Shown in pieces: positions 14,898-23,899 of a stretch of 35,832 bases of DNA (the first letter of the stretch is position 1; each line of letters starts with the position of its first letter). This DNA is from Oscillospiraceae bacterium (GTDB lineage: Bacteria; Bacillota; Clostridia; Oscillospirales; Ruminococcaceae), in contig JAFQLH010000027.1 in assembly GCA_017396665.1 (NCBI GenBank), positions 1-35,832 of the forward strand, in the 5' to 3' direction. The notes beneath the pieces were generated by a model. That model worked only from the letters and a program-made list of their open reading frames with translations. It searched no databases and was not told the DNA's origin. The position numbers were made by a program, and so were the translations under genes.

Positions 14898-14930
14898 AAG
14901 TCCGGGGAATGTATTCTCCGGACTTGTTTT
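14898..14930 (+). terminator. Intrinsic terminator of the MATE-MFS operon
   Basis: Stem AAGTCCGGGGAAT (14898-14910) with ATTCTCCGGACTT (14913-14925) and a very tight loop, then GTTTTAT. It lies 30 nt after the MFS stop. On minus it is also 25 nt past the hydrolase stop and could serve that gene. Confidence 0.85.
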
Positions 14931-14955
14931 ATGTTATGAGCAAGGCAACTGCATG

Positions 14956-15648
14956 TTACAGGTTTTCCAACAGCCACTTATCGACAATATCGGCATCTCC
15001 CTGTGCCATAAATGGATGGTCGCTGTTTTCAGCTACTGTGAGCTTGCAACCAAATCTGTCGGCGAAGTCATTTATGACCTCCGTGGACTGGAAAGTGTCT
15101 TTCCCTGCGAACAGGATACTTGTTTTGATGCTCCAGACGGATATTGGATGTTCCTTTGCATATTTGTAGTATTTCCACGACATGATGTCAATAGGTGTGT
15201 TGATTTCTTTTTCTGTATAAAGACGTTCTTCCGATATATCATACCATATCATCATTTGTTTTATCAGATACTCCATGTCAATAATAGGGGACTGAAAAAG
15301 ACACTTCTTTATGTCGAGCTTATCGTAAGTGTTAAGACAGAAGTAAGCACCCAGACTGCAAGCGTAAAGCGATACTTCCTTCCAGACGGAAAAAGCATAG
15401 TCGCCTATTATTGAAAGGTCATGCATCCCGTTCCATATGTCACATCTGCGGTCCTCATGCGTGCGTTCTCCGTGCTGCGGCAGGTCAAAGCTTATCGTCT
15501 GATAGCCCTTTGCCTCAGCAATTTCAGCAAGTCCTCCAGCAGACTCCTTTGAGGACATTTTCCCGTGTACGAATAAGTACACCTTGTCCGACTTTTCTCC
15601 CCAGACAATAGCCGGGATTCCGTCAATTTCAATTCTTGTTCTTTTCAT
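14956..15648 (-). CDS. Alpha/beta hydrolase
   Basis: 230 residues starting at an ATG with GGGAG upstream. An oxyanion-type VHGKMSS segment lies at ~27-33, the nucleophile elbow ACSLG at 96-100 (Ser98, the G-x-S-x-G pattern with Ala in the first place), and a late His in NSDHPF near 211 completes a plausible triad. An Asp in LFAGKDTF (~190) is the likely acid. There is no signal peptide, so it should be cytoplasmic. Short stand-alone hydrolases of this kind act on esters, lactones or peptides; no substrate can be assigned. It is transcribed alone from its own promoter. Confidence 0.85.
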   Translation of the reverse strand: MKRTRIEIDGIPAIVWGEKSDKVYLFVHGKMSSKESAGGLAEIAEAKGYQTISFDLPQHGERTHEDRRCDIWNGMHDLSIIGDYAFSVWKEVSLYACSLGAYFCLNTYDKLDIKKCLFQSPIIDMEYLIKQMMIWYDISEERLYTEKEINTPIDIMSWKYYKYAKEHPISVWSIKTSILFAGKDTFQSTEVINDFADRFGCKLTVAENSDHPFMAQGDADIVDKWLLENL

Positions 15649-15685
15649 GGATAAGCTCCCTAATAATCAAAATTATCATAATTCA

Positions 15686-15713
15686 ATTATAACAGCAAAA
15701 GCCACAAAGTCAA
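15686..15713 (-). promoter_or_regulatory. Sigma-A promoter of the alpha/beta hydrolase gene
   Basis: Minus strand: TTGACT (15713-15708), 16-nt spacer, TATAAT (15691-15686). Confidence 0.8.
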
Positions 15714-15754
15714 TGATTAGAAATCGGATAATACTAAAAAGCTTTCTGTAATCC

Positions 15755-15783
15755 TTGACAAATCGTAAAGCAGGTATTATAAT
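15755..15783 (+). promoter_or_regulatory. Consensus sigma-A promoter of the alaS T-box leader
   Basis: TTGACA (15755-15760), 17-nt spacer, TATAAT (15778-15783), full consensus. Transcription should begin near 15790. Confidence 0.9.
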
Positions 15784-15789
15784 GATTAC

Positions 15790-16016
15790 ATATGATAAAA
15801 GCAAACGACGGAATTATCCGATAAGCGTTTTTCAAAGAGAGAAAGCGGCCGGTGAAAGCTTTCATAAACGTGTCGGTGGCTAACCTGAGAGCTGTGCGGA
15901 AAACCGCAACGTAGCCCTGCGTTAAAGGGAAACAAAGTGACCGCAGAGGTTTTTGCGGTAATTTGGGTGGTACCACGGAGAAGCTTCGTCCCATTTATGG
16001 GCGGAGCTGTTTTTGC
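15790..16016 (+). promoter_or_regulatory. T-box riboswitch (tRNA-Ala sensing) upstream of alaS
   Basis: The canonical antiterminator sequence GGGTGGTACCACGG is at 15965-15978. Its bulge TGGT can pair with the ACCA end of uncharged tRNA-Ala. Upstream are the Stem I AGAGA-type motif (near 15831), the distal hairpin GAAAGC...GCTTTC (15841-15863), and Stem III ACCGCA / TGCGGT (15940-15959) preceded by the usual AAAGTG. Two GCT triplets (15879, 15891) are candidates for the alanine specifier; I could not decide between them. The competing terminator is AGCTTCGTCCCAT (15982-15994) with ATGGGCGGAGCT (15997-16008) and a T-run. Uncharged tRNA-Ala should permit readthrough into alaS. This accounts for the ~400-nt gap before the gene. 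Confidence 0.95.
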
Positions 16017-16051
16017 TTTTATAGGGAAATTTAATTTAAGGAGAAATACAT

Positions 16052-18697
16052 ATGAAATGGACAGGACTTAACGAGCTGAGAGATTCCTACCTCAAGTTCT
16101 TTGAAAGCAAGGGAGCTTTAAGAAAGAAAAGCTATTCGCTTATACCTCAGAATGACAACAGCCTTCTGCTTATCGTAGCAGGTATGGCACCTTTAAAGCC
16201 TTACTTTACAGGTCAGGAGGTTCCGCCGAGAACAAGAATGACAACCTGCCAGAAGTGTATCAGAACAGGCGATATCGAAAATGTAGGTAAGACAGCAAGA
16301 CACGGTACATTCTTTGAAATGCTCGGTAACTTCTCATTCGGCGATTACTTCAAGGAAGAAGCAATCGAATGGGCTTGGGAGTACTGCACAAAGGTGCTCG
16401 AGCTTCCTGAAGAAAGACTCTTTGTATCTGTTTATGAGGAAGACGACGAGGCAGAAAAAATCTGGCACGAGAAGATGGGACTTCCGCTCAATAAGATTTT
16501 CAGAATGGGCAAGGAGGATAACTTCTGGGAGGCTGGAACTGACGGACCTTGCGGACCTTGTTCAGAAATCTATTTCGACAGAGGCGAGGAGTACGGCTGC
16601 GGCAAGCCTGACTGTACAGTAGGCTGTGACTGCGACAGATATATGGAATTTTGGAACCTCGTGTTCACTCAGTTTGAACGCCACGAGGACGGAACATATA
16701 CTCCTCTTGCTCAGAAGAATATCGACACAGGTATGGGACTTGAAAGACTCGCAGCTCTTATGCAGGGCGTAGGCTCAATCTTTGATGTTGATACAATCAA
16801 GGCTATCAGAGATAAGATTTGCGAAATCGCAGGCTGTGAGTACGGCAAGGAATACAAGAAGGACGTTTCTATCAGAGTTATCACAGACCATATCAGAAGC
16901 GTTACATTCCTCGCTTCTGACGGAGTGCTACCTTCAAATGAGGGCAGTGGCTATGTTATGAGAAGACTCTTAAGACGTGCAGTTCGTCACGGAAAGCTCC
17001 TCGGAATCAACGGCCTGTTCCTTAAGGATATCGTAAAGACTGTTGTAGATAACTCAAAGAGCGAGTATAACGAGCTTGAGGAAAAGTACGACTATATCGT
17101 AAAGCTCCTCACAACTGAAGAAAAGAACTTCAACGAAACTATCGACAGAGGCCTCAATATCCTCTCAGGCTATATCGAGGAAATGCAGAAGAACGGCGAA
17201 ACTGTCCTCGACGGCGTAAAGTGCTTCACACTCAGCGACACATACGGCTTCCCGATTGACCTCACAAGAGAAATCTTAGAGGAAAAGGGACTCTCCTGCG
17301 ACGAGGAAGGCTACGCAAAGGCTATGGACGAGCAGAGAGAAACAGCCCGTAAGGCAAGAGGCGGCTCTAAGTATATGGGTGCTGACGAAACTGTTTTCCA
17401 TAAGATTGATAAGAACTTCTCAACAGAGTTTGTAGGCTACAATACTCTGAAGGCCGAAGCTGAAATCGCATTTATCGCAAATGACGATGAGCTTCTGGAT
17501 AATGCAGGTATCGGCGACGAGGTTTATATCGTATCCTCAAAGACTCCTTTCTACGCTGAAAGCGGCGGACAGGCAGGCGATAAGGGTATTATAAAGACGG
17601 CAAGCGGCGTCTGTGAGGTAATTGATACCCAGAAGGTCGTTGCAGGTAAGTTTGCTCATAAGGTAAAGGTTACAGAGGGCGCAGTTTCATGCGGTCAGCA
17701 GGCTCAGTTTATTGTTGATAAGGAGAACCGTGAGAACACAATGAGAAACCACTCATGTGCACACCTTCTCCAGTCAGCTCTCAGAAAGGTCCTCGGTGAC
17801 CATGTTCACCAGGCAGGTCAGCTCGTTGACGGAGAAAGACTCAGATTTGACTTTTCTCACTTCGAGGGCGTAACTTTGCAGCAGCTTTCTGAAATCGAGG
17901 AAATCGTAAACAGCTATATCCTCGCAGCTTATGATATCAAGGTAGAGGAAATGGCTATCGACGACGCTAAGAAGCTCGGCGCTATGGCTCTGTTCTCTGA
18001 AAAGTACGGCGAAACTGTAAGAGTCGTTACAATGGGCGACGCTTCAATCGAGTTCTGTGGCGGTACACACCTTGACAATACATCAAAGGCAGGACTGTTT
18101 AAGATTGTTTCCGAAAGCTCGGTAGCTTCCGGTGTAAGAAGAATCGAGGCTGTTACAGGAAACGGAGTGCTGGGGCTTATCAAGCAGCAGGCTGACCTTA
18201 TCTCAGCTTGTGCTTCAATCCTCAAAATCGGTAATACCGCTGAGCTCTCGAACAGATGTGCAAGCGTTATGGGCGAAATCAAGGCACTCGAAAGAGAAAG
18301 AGATTCTCTCCAGAGCGAGATTTCAAATATGAAGCTTAGGTCACTTCTTGATAACGTAACTGAAGTAAACGGCGTTAATGTTATTACCGCTAAGCTCGAC
18401 GGCGTAAAGCCTGATATGCTCAGAAAGATGTGCGACGAGATTAAGGCTGATAAGCCTGATACAGTTGCAGTCCTCGCAGGAGTTGACGGGGGCAAGGCAA
18501 ACCTTGCTTGTGCAGCAGGTAAGGACGCAGTTGCAAAGGGTGCTCACGCAGGTAAGATTGTAGGAAAGGTTTCCGCAGTTACTGGCGGTAAGGGCGGCGG
18601 ACGTCCTGACAGCGCTATGGCTGGTGTAGCAGATATTGCAAAGCTCGACGAAGCACTCTCAAGCGTAGCTGAGATTGTAAAAGAATTTATTAAGTAA
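16052..18697 (+). CDS. alaS: Alanine-tRNA ligase
   Basis: 881 residues, normal full length. AlaRS charges tRNA-Ala and edits mischarged Ser and Gly. The class II catalytic core starts at once (TGLNELRDSYLKFFESKGA), with motif 2 region PRTRMTTCQKCIRTGDIENVG (quoted in part), TARHGTFFEMLGNFSFGDYF, and motif 3-like GMGLERLAALMQG. The editing domain has the zinc ligands HSCAH (His567, His571) and CGGTH (Cys669, His673). The C-terminal coiled coil and DHHA1-type domain end with GGKGGGRPDSAMAG. The ATG at 16052 follows AAGGAGA. It is controlled by the T-box leader and begins a run of genes that continues with the HIT protein 19 nt later. Confidence 0.98.
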   Translation: MKWTGLNELRDSYLKFFESKGALRKKSYSLIPQNDNSLLLIVAGMAPLKPYFTGQEVPPRTRMTTCQKCIRTGDIENVGKTARHGTFFEMLGNFSFGDYFKEEAIEWAWEYCTKVLELPEERLFVSVYEEDDEAEKIWHEKMGLPLNKIFRMGKEDNFWEAGTDGPCGPCSEIYFDRGEEYGCGKPDCTVGCDCDRYMEFWNLVFTQFERHEDGTYTPLAQKNIDTGMGLERLAALMQGVGSIFDVDTIKAIRDKICEIAGCEYGKEYKKDVSIRVITDHIRSVTFLASDGVLPSNEGSGYVMRRLLRRAVRHGKLLGINGLFLKDIVKTVVDNSKSEYNELEEKYDYIVKLLTTEEKNFNETIDRGLNILSGYIEEMQKNGETVLDGVKCFTLSDTYGFPIDLTREILEEKGLSCDEEGYAKAMDEQRETARKARGGSKYMGADETVFHKIDKNFSTEFVGYNTLKAEAEIAFIANDDELLDNAGIGDEVYIVSSKTPFYAESGGQAGDKGIIKTASGVCEVIDTQKVVAGKFAHKVKVTEGAVSCGQQAQFIVDKENRENTMRNHSCAHLLQSALRKVLGDHVHQAGQLVDGERLRFDFSHFEGVTLQQLSEIEEIVNSYILAAYDIKVEEMAIDDAKKLGAMALFSEKYGETVRVVTMGDASIEFCGGTHLDNTSKAGLFKIVSESSVASGVRRIEAVTGNGVLGLIKQQADLISACASILKIGNTAELSNRCASVMGEIKALERERDSLQSEISNMKLRSLLDNVTEVNGVNVITAKLDGVKPDMLRKMCDEIKADKPDTVAVLAGVDGGKANLACAAGKDAVAKGAHAGKIVGKVSAVTGGKGGGRPDSAMAGVADIAKLDEALSSVAEIVKEFIK

Positions 18698-18716
18698 TAA
18701 GTGAGGAGGCAATGTT

Positions 18717-19058
18717 ATGTCAGATTGCTTGTTCTGTAAAATAATAAAGGGCGAAATCCCTTCAACAAAGGTGTATGAGGACGAACTCGTGTATGCGTTC
18801 AAGGATATAAATCCTATTGCTCCCGTGCATGTGCTCATTATCCCGAAGCAGCATATCTCAATGCTCTGGGACGTGAATGAAGAAAACAGCGCTGTTATCT
18901 CACATATCTATGAGGTAGCAGGAAAGATTGCCAAAGAGCTCGGACTTGAAAACGGCTTCAGAGTCGCAACAAACTGCGGAGAGGACGCAGGACAGACTGT
19001 GTTCCATATCCACTTCCACCTCATAGGCGGAAGAAAGCTCGGCTGGGAGGAGCAGTAA
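18717..19058 (+). CDS. HIT-family nucleotide hydrolase (HinT-like)
   Basis: 113 residues, the normal HinT length. The active-site histidine triad is H97-I-H99-F-H101 inside GQTVFHIHFHLIGGR, and the N-terminus has the family's CLFCKIIKGEIP with two Cys and the DINPIAPVHVLIIPKQHI segment. HinT-type proteins hydrolyse adenosine phosphoramidates and aminoacyl-adenylates such as those released by aminoacyl-tRNA synthetases. That fits its place directly after alaS (context inference). GAGGAGG stands 7 nt before the ATG. Confidence 0.95.
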   Translation: MSDCLFCKIIKGEIPSTKVYEDELVYAFKDINPIAPVHVLIIPKQHISMLWDVNEENSAVISHIYEVAGKIAKELGLENGFRVATNCGEDAGQTVFHIHFHLIGGRKLGWEEQ

Positions 19059-19120
19059 ATACCTTTTAGAATACTAAAGGCAGCAGAGAAAGAAGCTTCT
19101 TCTTAATGAGGAGGAACAAT

Positions 19121-21079
19121 ATGAGGCGAAAAACGGTGACCATAGGGGTATCATACTTATGCGGACTTTTTCTCGCCTCATTTTTATCTGTAAAGACAGC
19201 GGTGATACTTCTGCCGACGGTATCTGCAGTAACAACTGCTATCGCACTTTTAATGCGTAGCAGAACAAAGCAGGTGCTCGCAGTCGGAGTGAGCTTTTGT
19301 GTCGCAGTGGCATTAAGCCTTGCCTATACAGTGCTGGTCTATGAAACGCAGATTTCCTACGCAGGACAGGAGGTAATTTTCTGCGGAAAAGCAGTAGAAG
19401 CCGAGCATGTCTCAGGTGATAAAATGCTCTATACCTTAGAGGGTGAGCTTGGCGGAACAAATGCTAAAATCAGCTTTTTCAGTGATGACAGAAAGCTTGA
19501 ATACGGAGATATCGTAACGGTCAGAGCAACCCTGTCAGAAACAGAGGATAACCTCTATTTCAGCGGCAGAGCGTATTATAAATCACAGGGGATTTTCCTC
19601 ACAGGCGGCTATGCAGAGATAATAAATATCAAGGACGGTGGATTCTCGTTCATCGGCGGTGTAATAAAGTACAGAGATTATCTTACTGATAAGATAATGT
19701 CGTTTCTTCCTGATGACGAGGGCGGACTAATCTGTGCAATGCTCTGCGGTAATACAAGCTTTGTTTCTCCGGAAATTAAAAGCGTTATGTCCAGAACAGG
19801 TCTGCTCCATGTTTTCAGCGTGTCGGGGCTTCACCTCGTGATAATCTATTATATGATTTTCTGGCTGTGTGGTATGGCAGGGCTTCGCAGAAAAACAAAG
19901 CTTCTTGTCTGCGAAATGTTTATCCTTTTGTTTGTGCTGTTTGCAGGTGGCACAGTGTCGGTTGTAAGAGCCGCAGCAATGATGACTGTACATAACCTCG
20001 CTCCCGTGTTCAGAAGAAAATACGATTGTCTCGGCTCGGTTGTCCTGTGCGTAGTTATCATAACAGTAGGCAACCCGTATGTGATTCAGTCACCGTCGCT
20101 TCTGCTTTCAGTAGCGGGAGCACTCTCGCTTGGCTGGATTTCACCAATGCTTCTGTGCCGTCTTGACAGCAAAAGCAGATTTCATAAACTCAAAGAATCC
20201 GTGGTCGCTTCGGCTACCGTGTCAGTTATTACCCTCCCGCTGAATGTCTTTTTCTTTAGCGAGGTTTCGGTAATAAGCATTGTGACAAATGTATTCTTGC
20301 TGCCACTTTGTAGCGTGGCACTGTGCGTTAGTGCCGTTGTCGCATTGACCGGCGGTGTAGCAATAATCGCAAAGCCTCTGCTTATGGTCGCAGGGCTTGT
20401 AATAAAGGTGTTTCTGCACTTTTGCAGAATGCTTGCAGCACTCCCGTTTTCAAGCCTGCCGACAGGCTATATAGCAGTTAAATATACAACAGTTGTCTGC
20501 TTTGCAGTGGTGTTATTGCTAATCATTATATTAAGAACACCGTGCATTCCTGTTATAATAATGTCATTCTCGGCATTTCTTTGCTTTATAATTGTGTCGC
20601 TCGCAAACAGGCTTTTGCTAAGCGATACAGTTATAATCTATAAGCTTTGCGATGAGGATATGCAGGCGGTTTTGGTTGTGCAGGGAAGTGAAGCGACCGT
20701 TATCAATGTAAGCGGAAGCGGAGCAATCGCACAGGTAATACCACAGCTTATGCAAAGCAAGGGAGTAACTCAGATAACGAAGCTTTATGACCTCGACGGA
20801 GCACCGACAGTGTACTCTGCGTACTCGGAGTTCTTAGAGCTTGAAAATACAGAATTTGTGCAAAGCGAAGGTATCGCAATGCTCGAAATGAACGGCGTTA
20901 CAATTGCCGTCGCACAAACCCTTGTGAATAATACAGGGTGCAATGTTATGCTGTGCAGTGACAGCGTCTTGTTTGAAAATGAGAGCGTATGCTATCCGCT
21001 CTGTGATGAAATAGAAGAAATAATGATTAGTGATGAAAAATCAGTTGTAAGGGGGCTTAAGTATGGCTTTGTTGAATGA
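19121..21079 (+). CDS. comEC: ComEC/Rec2-family DNA-uptake channel protein with a shortened C-terminal region
   Basis: 652 residues from the ATG at 19121, which has GAGGAGG 6 nt upstream; the in-frame ATG at 19106 overlaps that site. N-terminal helices (VSYLCGLFLASF, ILLPTVSAVTTAIALLM, VGVSFCVAVALSLAY) precede a DUF4131/OB-type domain (~80-170). The competence domain follows (~200-480) with the signature GLLHVFSVSGLHLVIIYY (227-244), HNLAPVFRRKYDCLGSVVL and many membrane helices. ComEC forms the pore for single-stranded DNA in transformation. The usual metallo-beta-lactamase domain with HxHxDH is not seen; only ~135 residues without clustered His follow the last helix. It overlaps holA by 17 nt. 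Confidence 0.92.
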   Translation: MRRKTVTIGVSYLCGLFLASFLSVKTAVILLPTVSAVTTAIALLMRSRTKQVLAVGVSFCVAVALSLAYTVLVYETQISYAGQEVIFCGKAVEAEHVSGDKMLYTLEGELGGTNAKISFFSDDRKLEYGDIVTVRATLSETEDNLYFSGRAYYKSQGIFLTGGYAEIINIKDGGFSFIGGVIKYRDYLTDKIMSFLPDDEGGLICAMLCGNTSFVSPEIKSVMSRTGLLHVFSVSGLHLVIIYYMIFWLCGMAGLRRKTKLLVCEMFILLFVLFAGGTVSVVRAAAMMTVHNLAPVFRRKYDCLGSVVLCVVIITVGNPYVIQSPSLLLSVAGALSLGWISPMLLCRLDSKSRFHKLKESVVASATVSVITLPLNVFFFSEVSVISIVTNVFLLPLCSVALCVSAVVALTGGVAIIAKPLLMVAGLVIKVFLHFCRMLAALPFSSLPTGYIAVKYTTVVCFAVVLLLIIILRTPCIPVIIMSFSAFLCFIIVSLANRLLLSDTVIIYKLCDEDMQAVLVVQGSEATVINVSGSGAIAQVIPQLMQSKGVTQITKLYDLDGAPTVYSAYSEFLELENTEFVQSEGIAMLEMNGVTIAVAQTLVNNTGCNVMLCSDSVLFENESVCYPLCDEIEEIMISDEKSVVRGLKYGFVE

Positions 21080-22106
21080 TTCCGAGCTTGCAAAATCAAT
21101 ACGTGACGGAGATATAAAAAGAGCGTATTTTTTCTATGGAAAAGATGTCGCAGTGCTTGAAGCGTTTGCAAAAAAGCTTGTCGTGAAGCTTGCAGGAAAG
21201 GACGAAACAAGCCTCAACCTCCATAAGCTCGACGGCAGGAAGCTTAAAATGAGCGAGCTTTGGGACTGCTGTAATATGCTCCCTTGCTTTGCAGACAGAG
21301 TGGTGGTAACGGTCAATGACTTGAACGCCGAGTCGCTTAATAAGGACGATTTTGAATACCTTGTGTCAATGATTAAGGATTTGCCGGACACCACAACTGT
21401 GATTTTCTATGTAACAGGAATAGATATCTATAAGAATAAAAAGTCGCTTACCGATAAGAACGAAAAGCTCAATAAGCTTTTCCAGAGCGTCGGACATAGC
21501 TGTGAGTTTTCCTTCAAAACACCATCTGACCTTGCGAAAACAATTATCACAAAGCTCCGCAAGGCAGAGTGTGATATCTCAAAGGATGATGCCTCTTACC
21601 TCGCACAAAAGTGCCTCTGTGAGCAGGCGGTTATCAATAACGAAATTGAAAAGCTTGCTTCCTATGTCGCAGGCGGTGTCGTAACAAGAGAAATAATCGA
21701 TGACCTCTGTATGAGAAGGCTCGATGCCGACAGCTTCAGACTCGCAGGCTATATCGTAAAGGGCGACGCAAAAATGGCGTTTTCGCTTATCTCTGAGCTG
21801 TACGATATGCAGGTGTCAACCCTAGCAATTATCGGCTCTATGACAAATTCCTTCTGTGATATCTACAGAGCAAGAGCCGCAACCTCCTGCGGTAAGGGAA
21901 TGAGCGATATATCAGCCGATTTCAATTATCCTAAGAACAGGGAATTTACAATCAGGTACGCTCTCAACGATTGCAGAAATGTCAGCGATGCAAGAATAAG
22001 ACGCTGTATAAAGGCACTTTTTGAAGCGGACAACGAGGCGAAGTATTCAAATATCGACGACAGAATTGTCCTCGAAAGAGCAGTTTCTGTTATGCTGGAG
22101 AGATAA
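21063..22106 (+). CDS. holA: DNA polymerase III delta subunit
   Basis: 347 residues, normal length. HolA is the clamp-loader subunit that opens the beta clamp. The N-terminal RAYFFYGKDVAVLEAFAKKL, a degenerate P-loop-like region of the family, the middle VIFYVTGIDIYKNKKSL and PSDLAKTIITKLRKAECDIS (quoted separately), and the C-terminal collar SFRLAGYIVKGDAKMAFSLISEL with DIYRARAA are all typical. It starts inside the comEC reading frame, the common Firmicute order comEC-holA. Its stop is 1 nt before the TTG of the RNase M5 gene. Confidence 0.94.
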   Translation: MALLNDSELAKSIRDGDIKRAYFFYGKDVAVLEAFAKKLVVKLAGKDETSLNLHKLDGRKLKMSELWDCCNMLPCFADRVVVTVNDLNAESLNKDDFEYLVSMIKDLPDTTTVIFYVTGIDIYKNKKSLTDKNEKLNKLFQSVGHSCEFSFKTPSDLAKTIITKLRKAECDISKDDASYLAQKCLCEQAVINNEIEKLASYVAGGVVTREIIDDLCMRRLDADSFRLAGYIVKGDAKMAFSLISELYDMQVSTLAIIGSMTNSFCDIYRARAATSCGKGMSDISADFNYPKNREFTIRYALNDCRNVSDARIRRCIKALFEADNEAKYSNIDDRIVLERAVSVMLER

Positions 22107-22107
22107 A

Positions 22108-22704
22108 TTGGAAAGAGAAAAAATAAAGCTGAAGCAGGCTGTCATAGTGGAGGGGAAGTATGATAAAATACACCTCTCTCAGCTTGTAGATGCCGTGATA
22201 ATTACAACAAACGGCTTTGGAATATATAAGGACAGCGACACAGCCGAGCTTATAAGACATTACGCAAAAACAACAGGGATTATAATCCTCACCGATTCTG
22301 ACAGCGCAGGCAATCAGATAAGAGGAAGAATCAAAAGCATCGTTCCCGAAGGGAAAATATATAACGCCTATGTGCCGGAGATTTTCGGCAAGGAAAAGCG
22401 AAAGGCTTCTCCCTCAAAGGAAGGAAAGCTCGGCGTCGAGGGTATTTCGCCAAAGCTCATTATCGAGGCTCTCGAAAGAGCAGGAATAGGGCAGGACACC
22501 TCGCAGGAACGTGAAAAAGCTACAATGACGGACTTTATAAACGTGGGACTTTCAGGAGGCAAAAACAGCGGTGAGTTAAGAAAGAAGCTCCTGTCACAGC
22601 TCGGACTTCCTCAGTCGCTTACAGCCAGGGCAACGCTCGATGCGGTAAACTCAATGATGAGTAAGGATGAGTTTCTCAGGCTCGCAGGGGAGCTTTTCAA
22701 ATAG
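22108..22704 (+). CDS. rnmV: Ribonuclease M5, 5S rRNA maturation
   Basis: 198 residues from a TTG at 22108, with GGAGAG 5 nt before it. A longer open frame runs back into holA, but no ATG is suitable and the TOPRIM domain begins right after this TTG. TOPRIM residues are the Glu in IVEGKYDK (Glu15) and the DSDSAG pair (Asp63, Asp65), which bind metal; ITTNGFGIY is the family segment between them. The C-terminal half (KEGKLGVEGISPKLIIEAL) matches the RNase M5 extension that recognises the 5S precursor with ribosomal protein L18. It is the last gene of the alaS-side cluster; no terminator is visible after it. Confidence 0.94.
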   Translation: MEREKIKLKQAVIVEGKYDKIHLSQLVDAVIITTNGFGIYKDSDTAELIRHYAKTTGIIILTDSDSAGNQIRGRIKSIVPEGKIYNAYVPEIFGKEKRKASPSKEGKLGVEGISPKLIIEALERAGIGQDTSQEREKATMTDFINVGLSGGKNSGELRKKLLSQLGLPQSLTARATLDAVNSMMSKDEFLRLAGELFK

Positions 22705-22735
22705 TAAAAGTATTGTGAATGTTGCCTTAAGGTGC

Positions 22736-22764
22736 TTGAAAAGAAGATAAAAACGTGATAGAAT
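22736..22764 (+). promoter_or_regulatory. Probable sigma-A promoter of pyrB
   Basis: TTGAAA (22736-22741), 17-nt spacer, TAGAAT (22759-22764), 40 nt upstream of the pyrB ATG. Confidence 0.7.
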
Positions 22765-22804
22765 AATGAATGGTGAATTTTAAGTCGGAAGGAATGAAAA
22801 CGCA

Positions 22805-23887
22805 ATGGACAGAGCAGAGTTTGTAAATCTCATCGACCTGAGCGATTATGAGTCAATATGGTGGGAGGATATCGTCGTACTTGCCCATGAGATTATGAAT
22901 TATCCTAAGAAGTACGAAAAAAGATGTCAGGGAAAGATTATGGCTACTCTTTTCTATGAACCATCAACCAGAACACAGATGTCATTCCAGGCAGCTATGC
23001 TCAGACTTGGCGGCGGTATAATCGGCTTTGACAATCCGTCTACATCATCAGTTTCAAAGGGCGAAAACCTCAAGGATACAACAAAGGTTGTAAGCTCGTA
23101 CGGTGATATAGTCGTTATGCGTCACCCGCTTCCGGGAGCTGTAAAGGCAGCCGCTCTTACAGCAGATTGCCCTGTAGTTAACGCAGGCGACGGAGGACAC
23201 CTTCACCCGACTCAGACTCTTACCGACCTTCTTACACTCTATGAAGAAAAGGGAAAGCTCGACGGACTTACAATCGGTCTGTGCGGAGATTTGAAGAACG
23301 GCAGAACAGTTCATTCTCTCCTCAAGGCTATGAGCAGCTACCCGAACAATAAGTTTGTCCTTATCTCAACAAGAGAGCTTGAGCTTCCTGACTATATAAA
23401 GCAGACTCTTACAAACAAGGGCGTTGAATTCAAGGAGGTCTTCAGACTCGAAGACGCTATCTCAGAGCTTGACGTTCTGTATATGACAAGAATCCAGCGT
23501 GAACGCTTCGCTTCAGAGCAGCAGTACCTAGAGCAGAAGAATGTATATGTTCTCGATGAGGAAAAGATGAAGAAGGCAAAGCCTGACCTCGCAGTTCTGC
23601 ACCCACTCCCAAGAGTAGACGAAATTACAATCGGTGTCGATGAAGACCCGAGAGCTAAGTATTTCAAGCAGGCAAACTACGGTATGTATGTCAGAATGGC
23701 TCTCATTCTTCTGATACTCGAAAGAAGTCCGAAGCCTGCACCGCTCCTTAAGGGTGAAATCAGAGCAGATATATGCTGTTCAAATCCTAAGTGTATAACA
23801 AACCACGAAAGCTACCTGCCACATTCCTTTGTGATTAACGGTAACAAGGCTGTGTGCGAGTACTGTGACGAAACAACAGAAATATAG
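22805..23887 (+). CDS. pyrB: Aspartate carbamoyltransferase with a fused PyrI-like zinc ribbon
   Basis: 360 residues; catalytic chains alone are ~310. PyrB joins carbamoyl phosphate and aspartate in pyrimidine synthesis. Active-site motifs are STRTQ (54-58), HPLPG (107-111), HPTQ (134-137) and the later HPLPRVDEI. The last ~45 residues carry C325-x4-C330-x20-C351-x2-C354 with [13 protein letters not shown]. This matches the zinc domain of the regulatory chain PyrI (C-x4-C-x~23-C-x2-C), but the allosteric nucleotide-binding domain that normally precedes it is absent. In E. coli this zinc domain makes the contact to the catalytic chain, so here it may stabilise the holoenzyme (inference). Feedback by CTP is not predicted. 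The ATG at 22805 follows GGAAGGA at a rather long spacing. Confidence 0.95.
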   Translation: MDRAEFVNLIDLSDYESIWWEDIVVLAHEIMNYPKKYEKRCQGKIMATLFYEPSTRTQMSFQAAMLRLGGGIIGFDNPSTSSVSKGENLKDTTKVVSSYGDIVVMRHPLPGAVKAAALTADCPVVNAGDGGHLHPTQTLTDLLTLYEEKGKLDGLTIGLCGDLKNGRTVHSLLKAMSSYPNNKFVLISTRELELPDYIKQTLTNKGVEFKEVFRLEDAISELDVLYMTRIQRERFASEQQYLEQKNVYVLDEEKMKKAKPDLAVLHPLPRVDEITIGVDEDPRAKYFKQANYGMYVRMALILLILERSPKPAPLLKGEIRADICCSNPKCITNHESYLPHSFVINGNKAVCEYCDETTEI

Positions 23888-23899
23888 CGTAGGTGACAA

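Noticed and set aside
17929-18495. 188-aa open frame on minus inside alaS
   Set aside because: It is antisense to the AlaRS C-terminal region; its Ser/Leu-rich composition is typical of a shadow frame.
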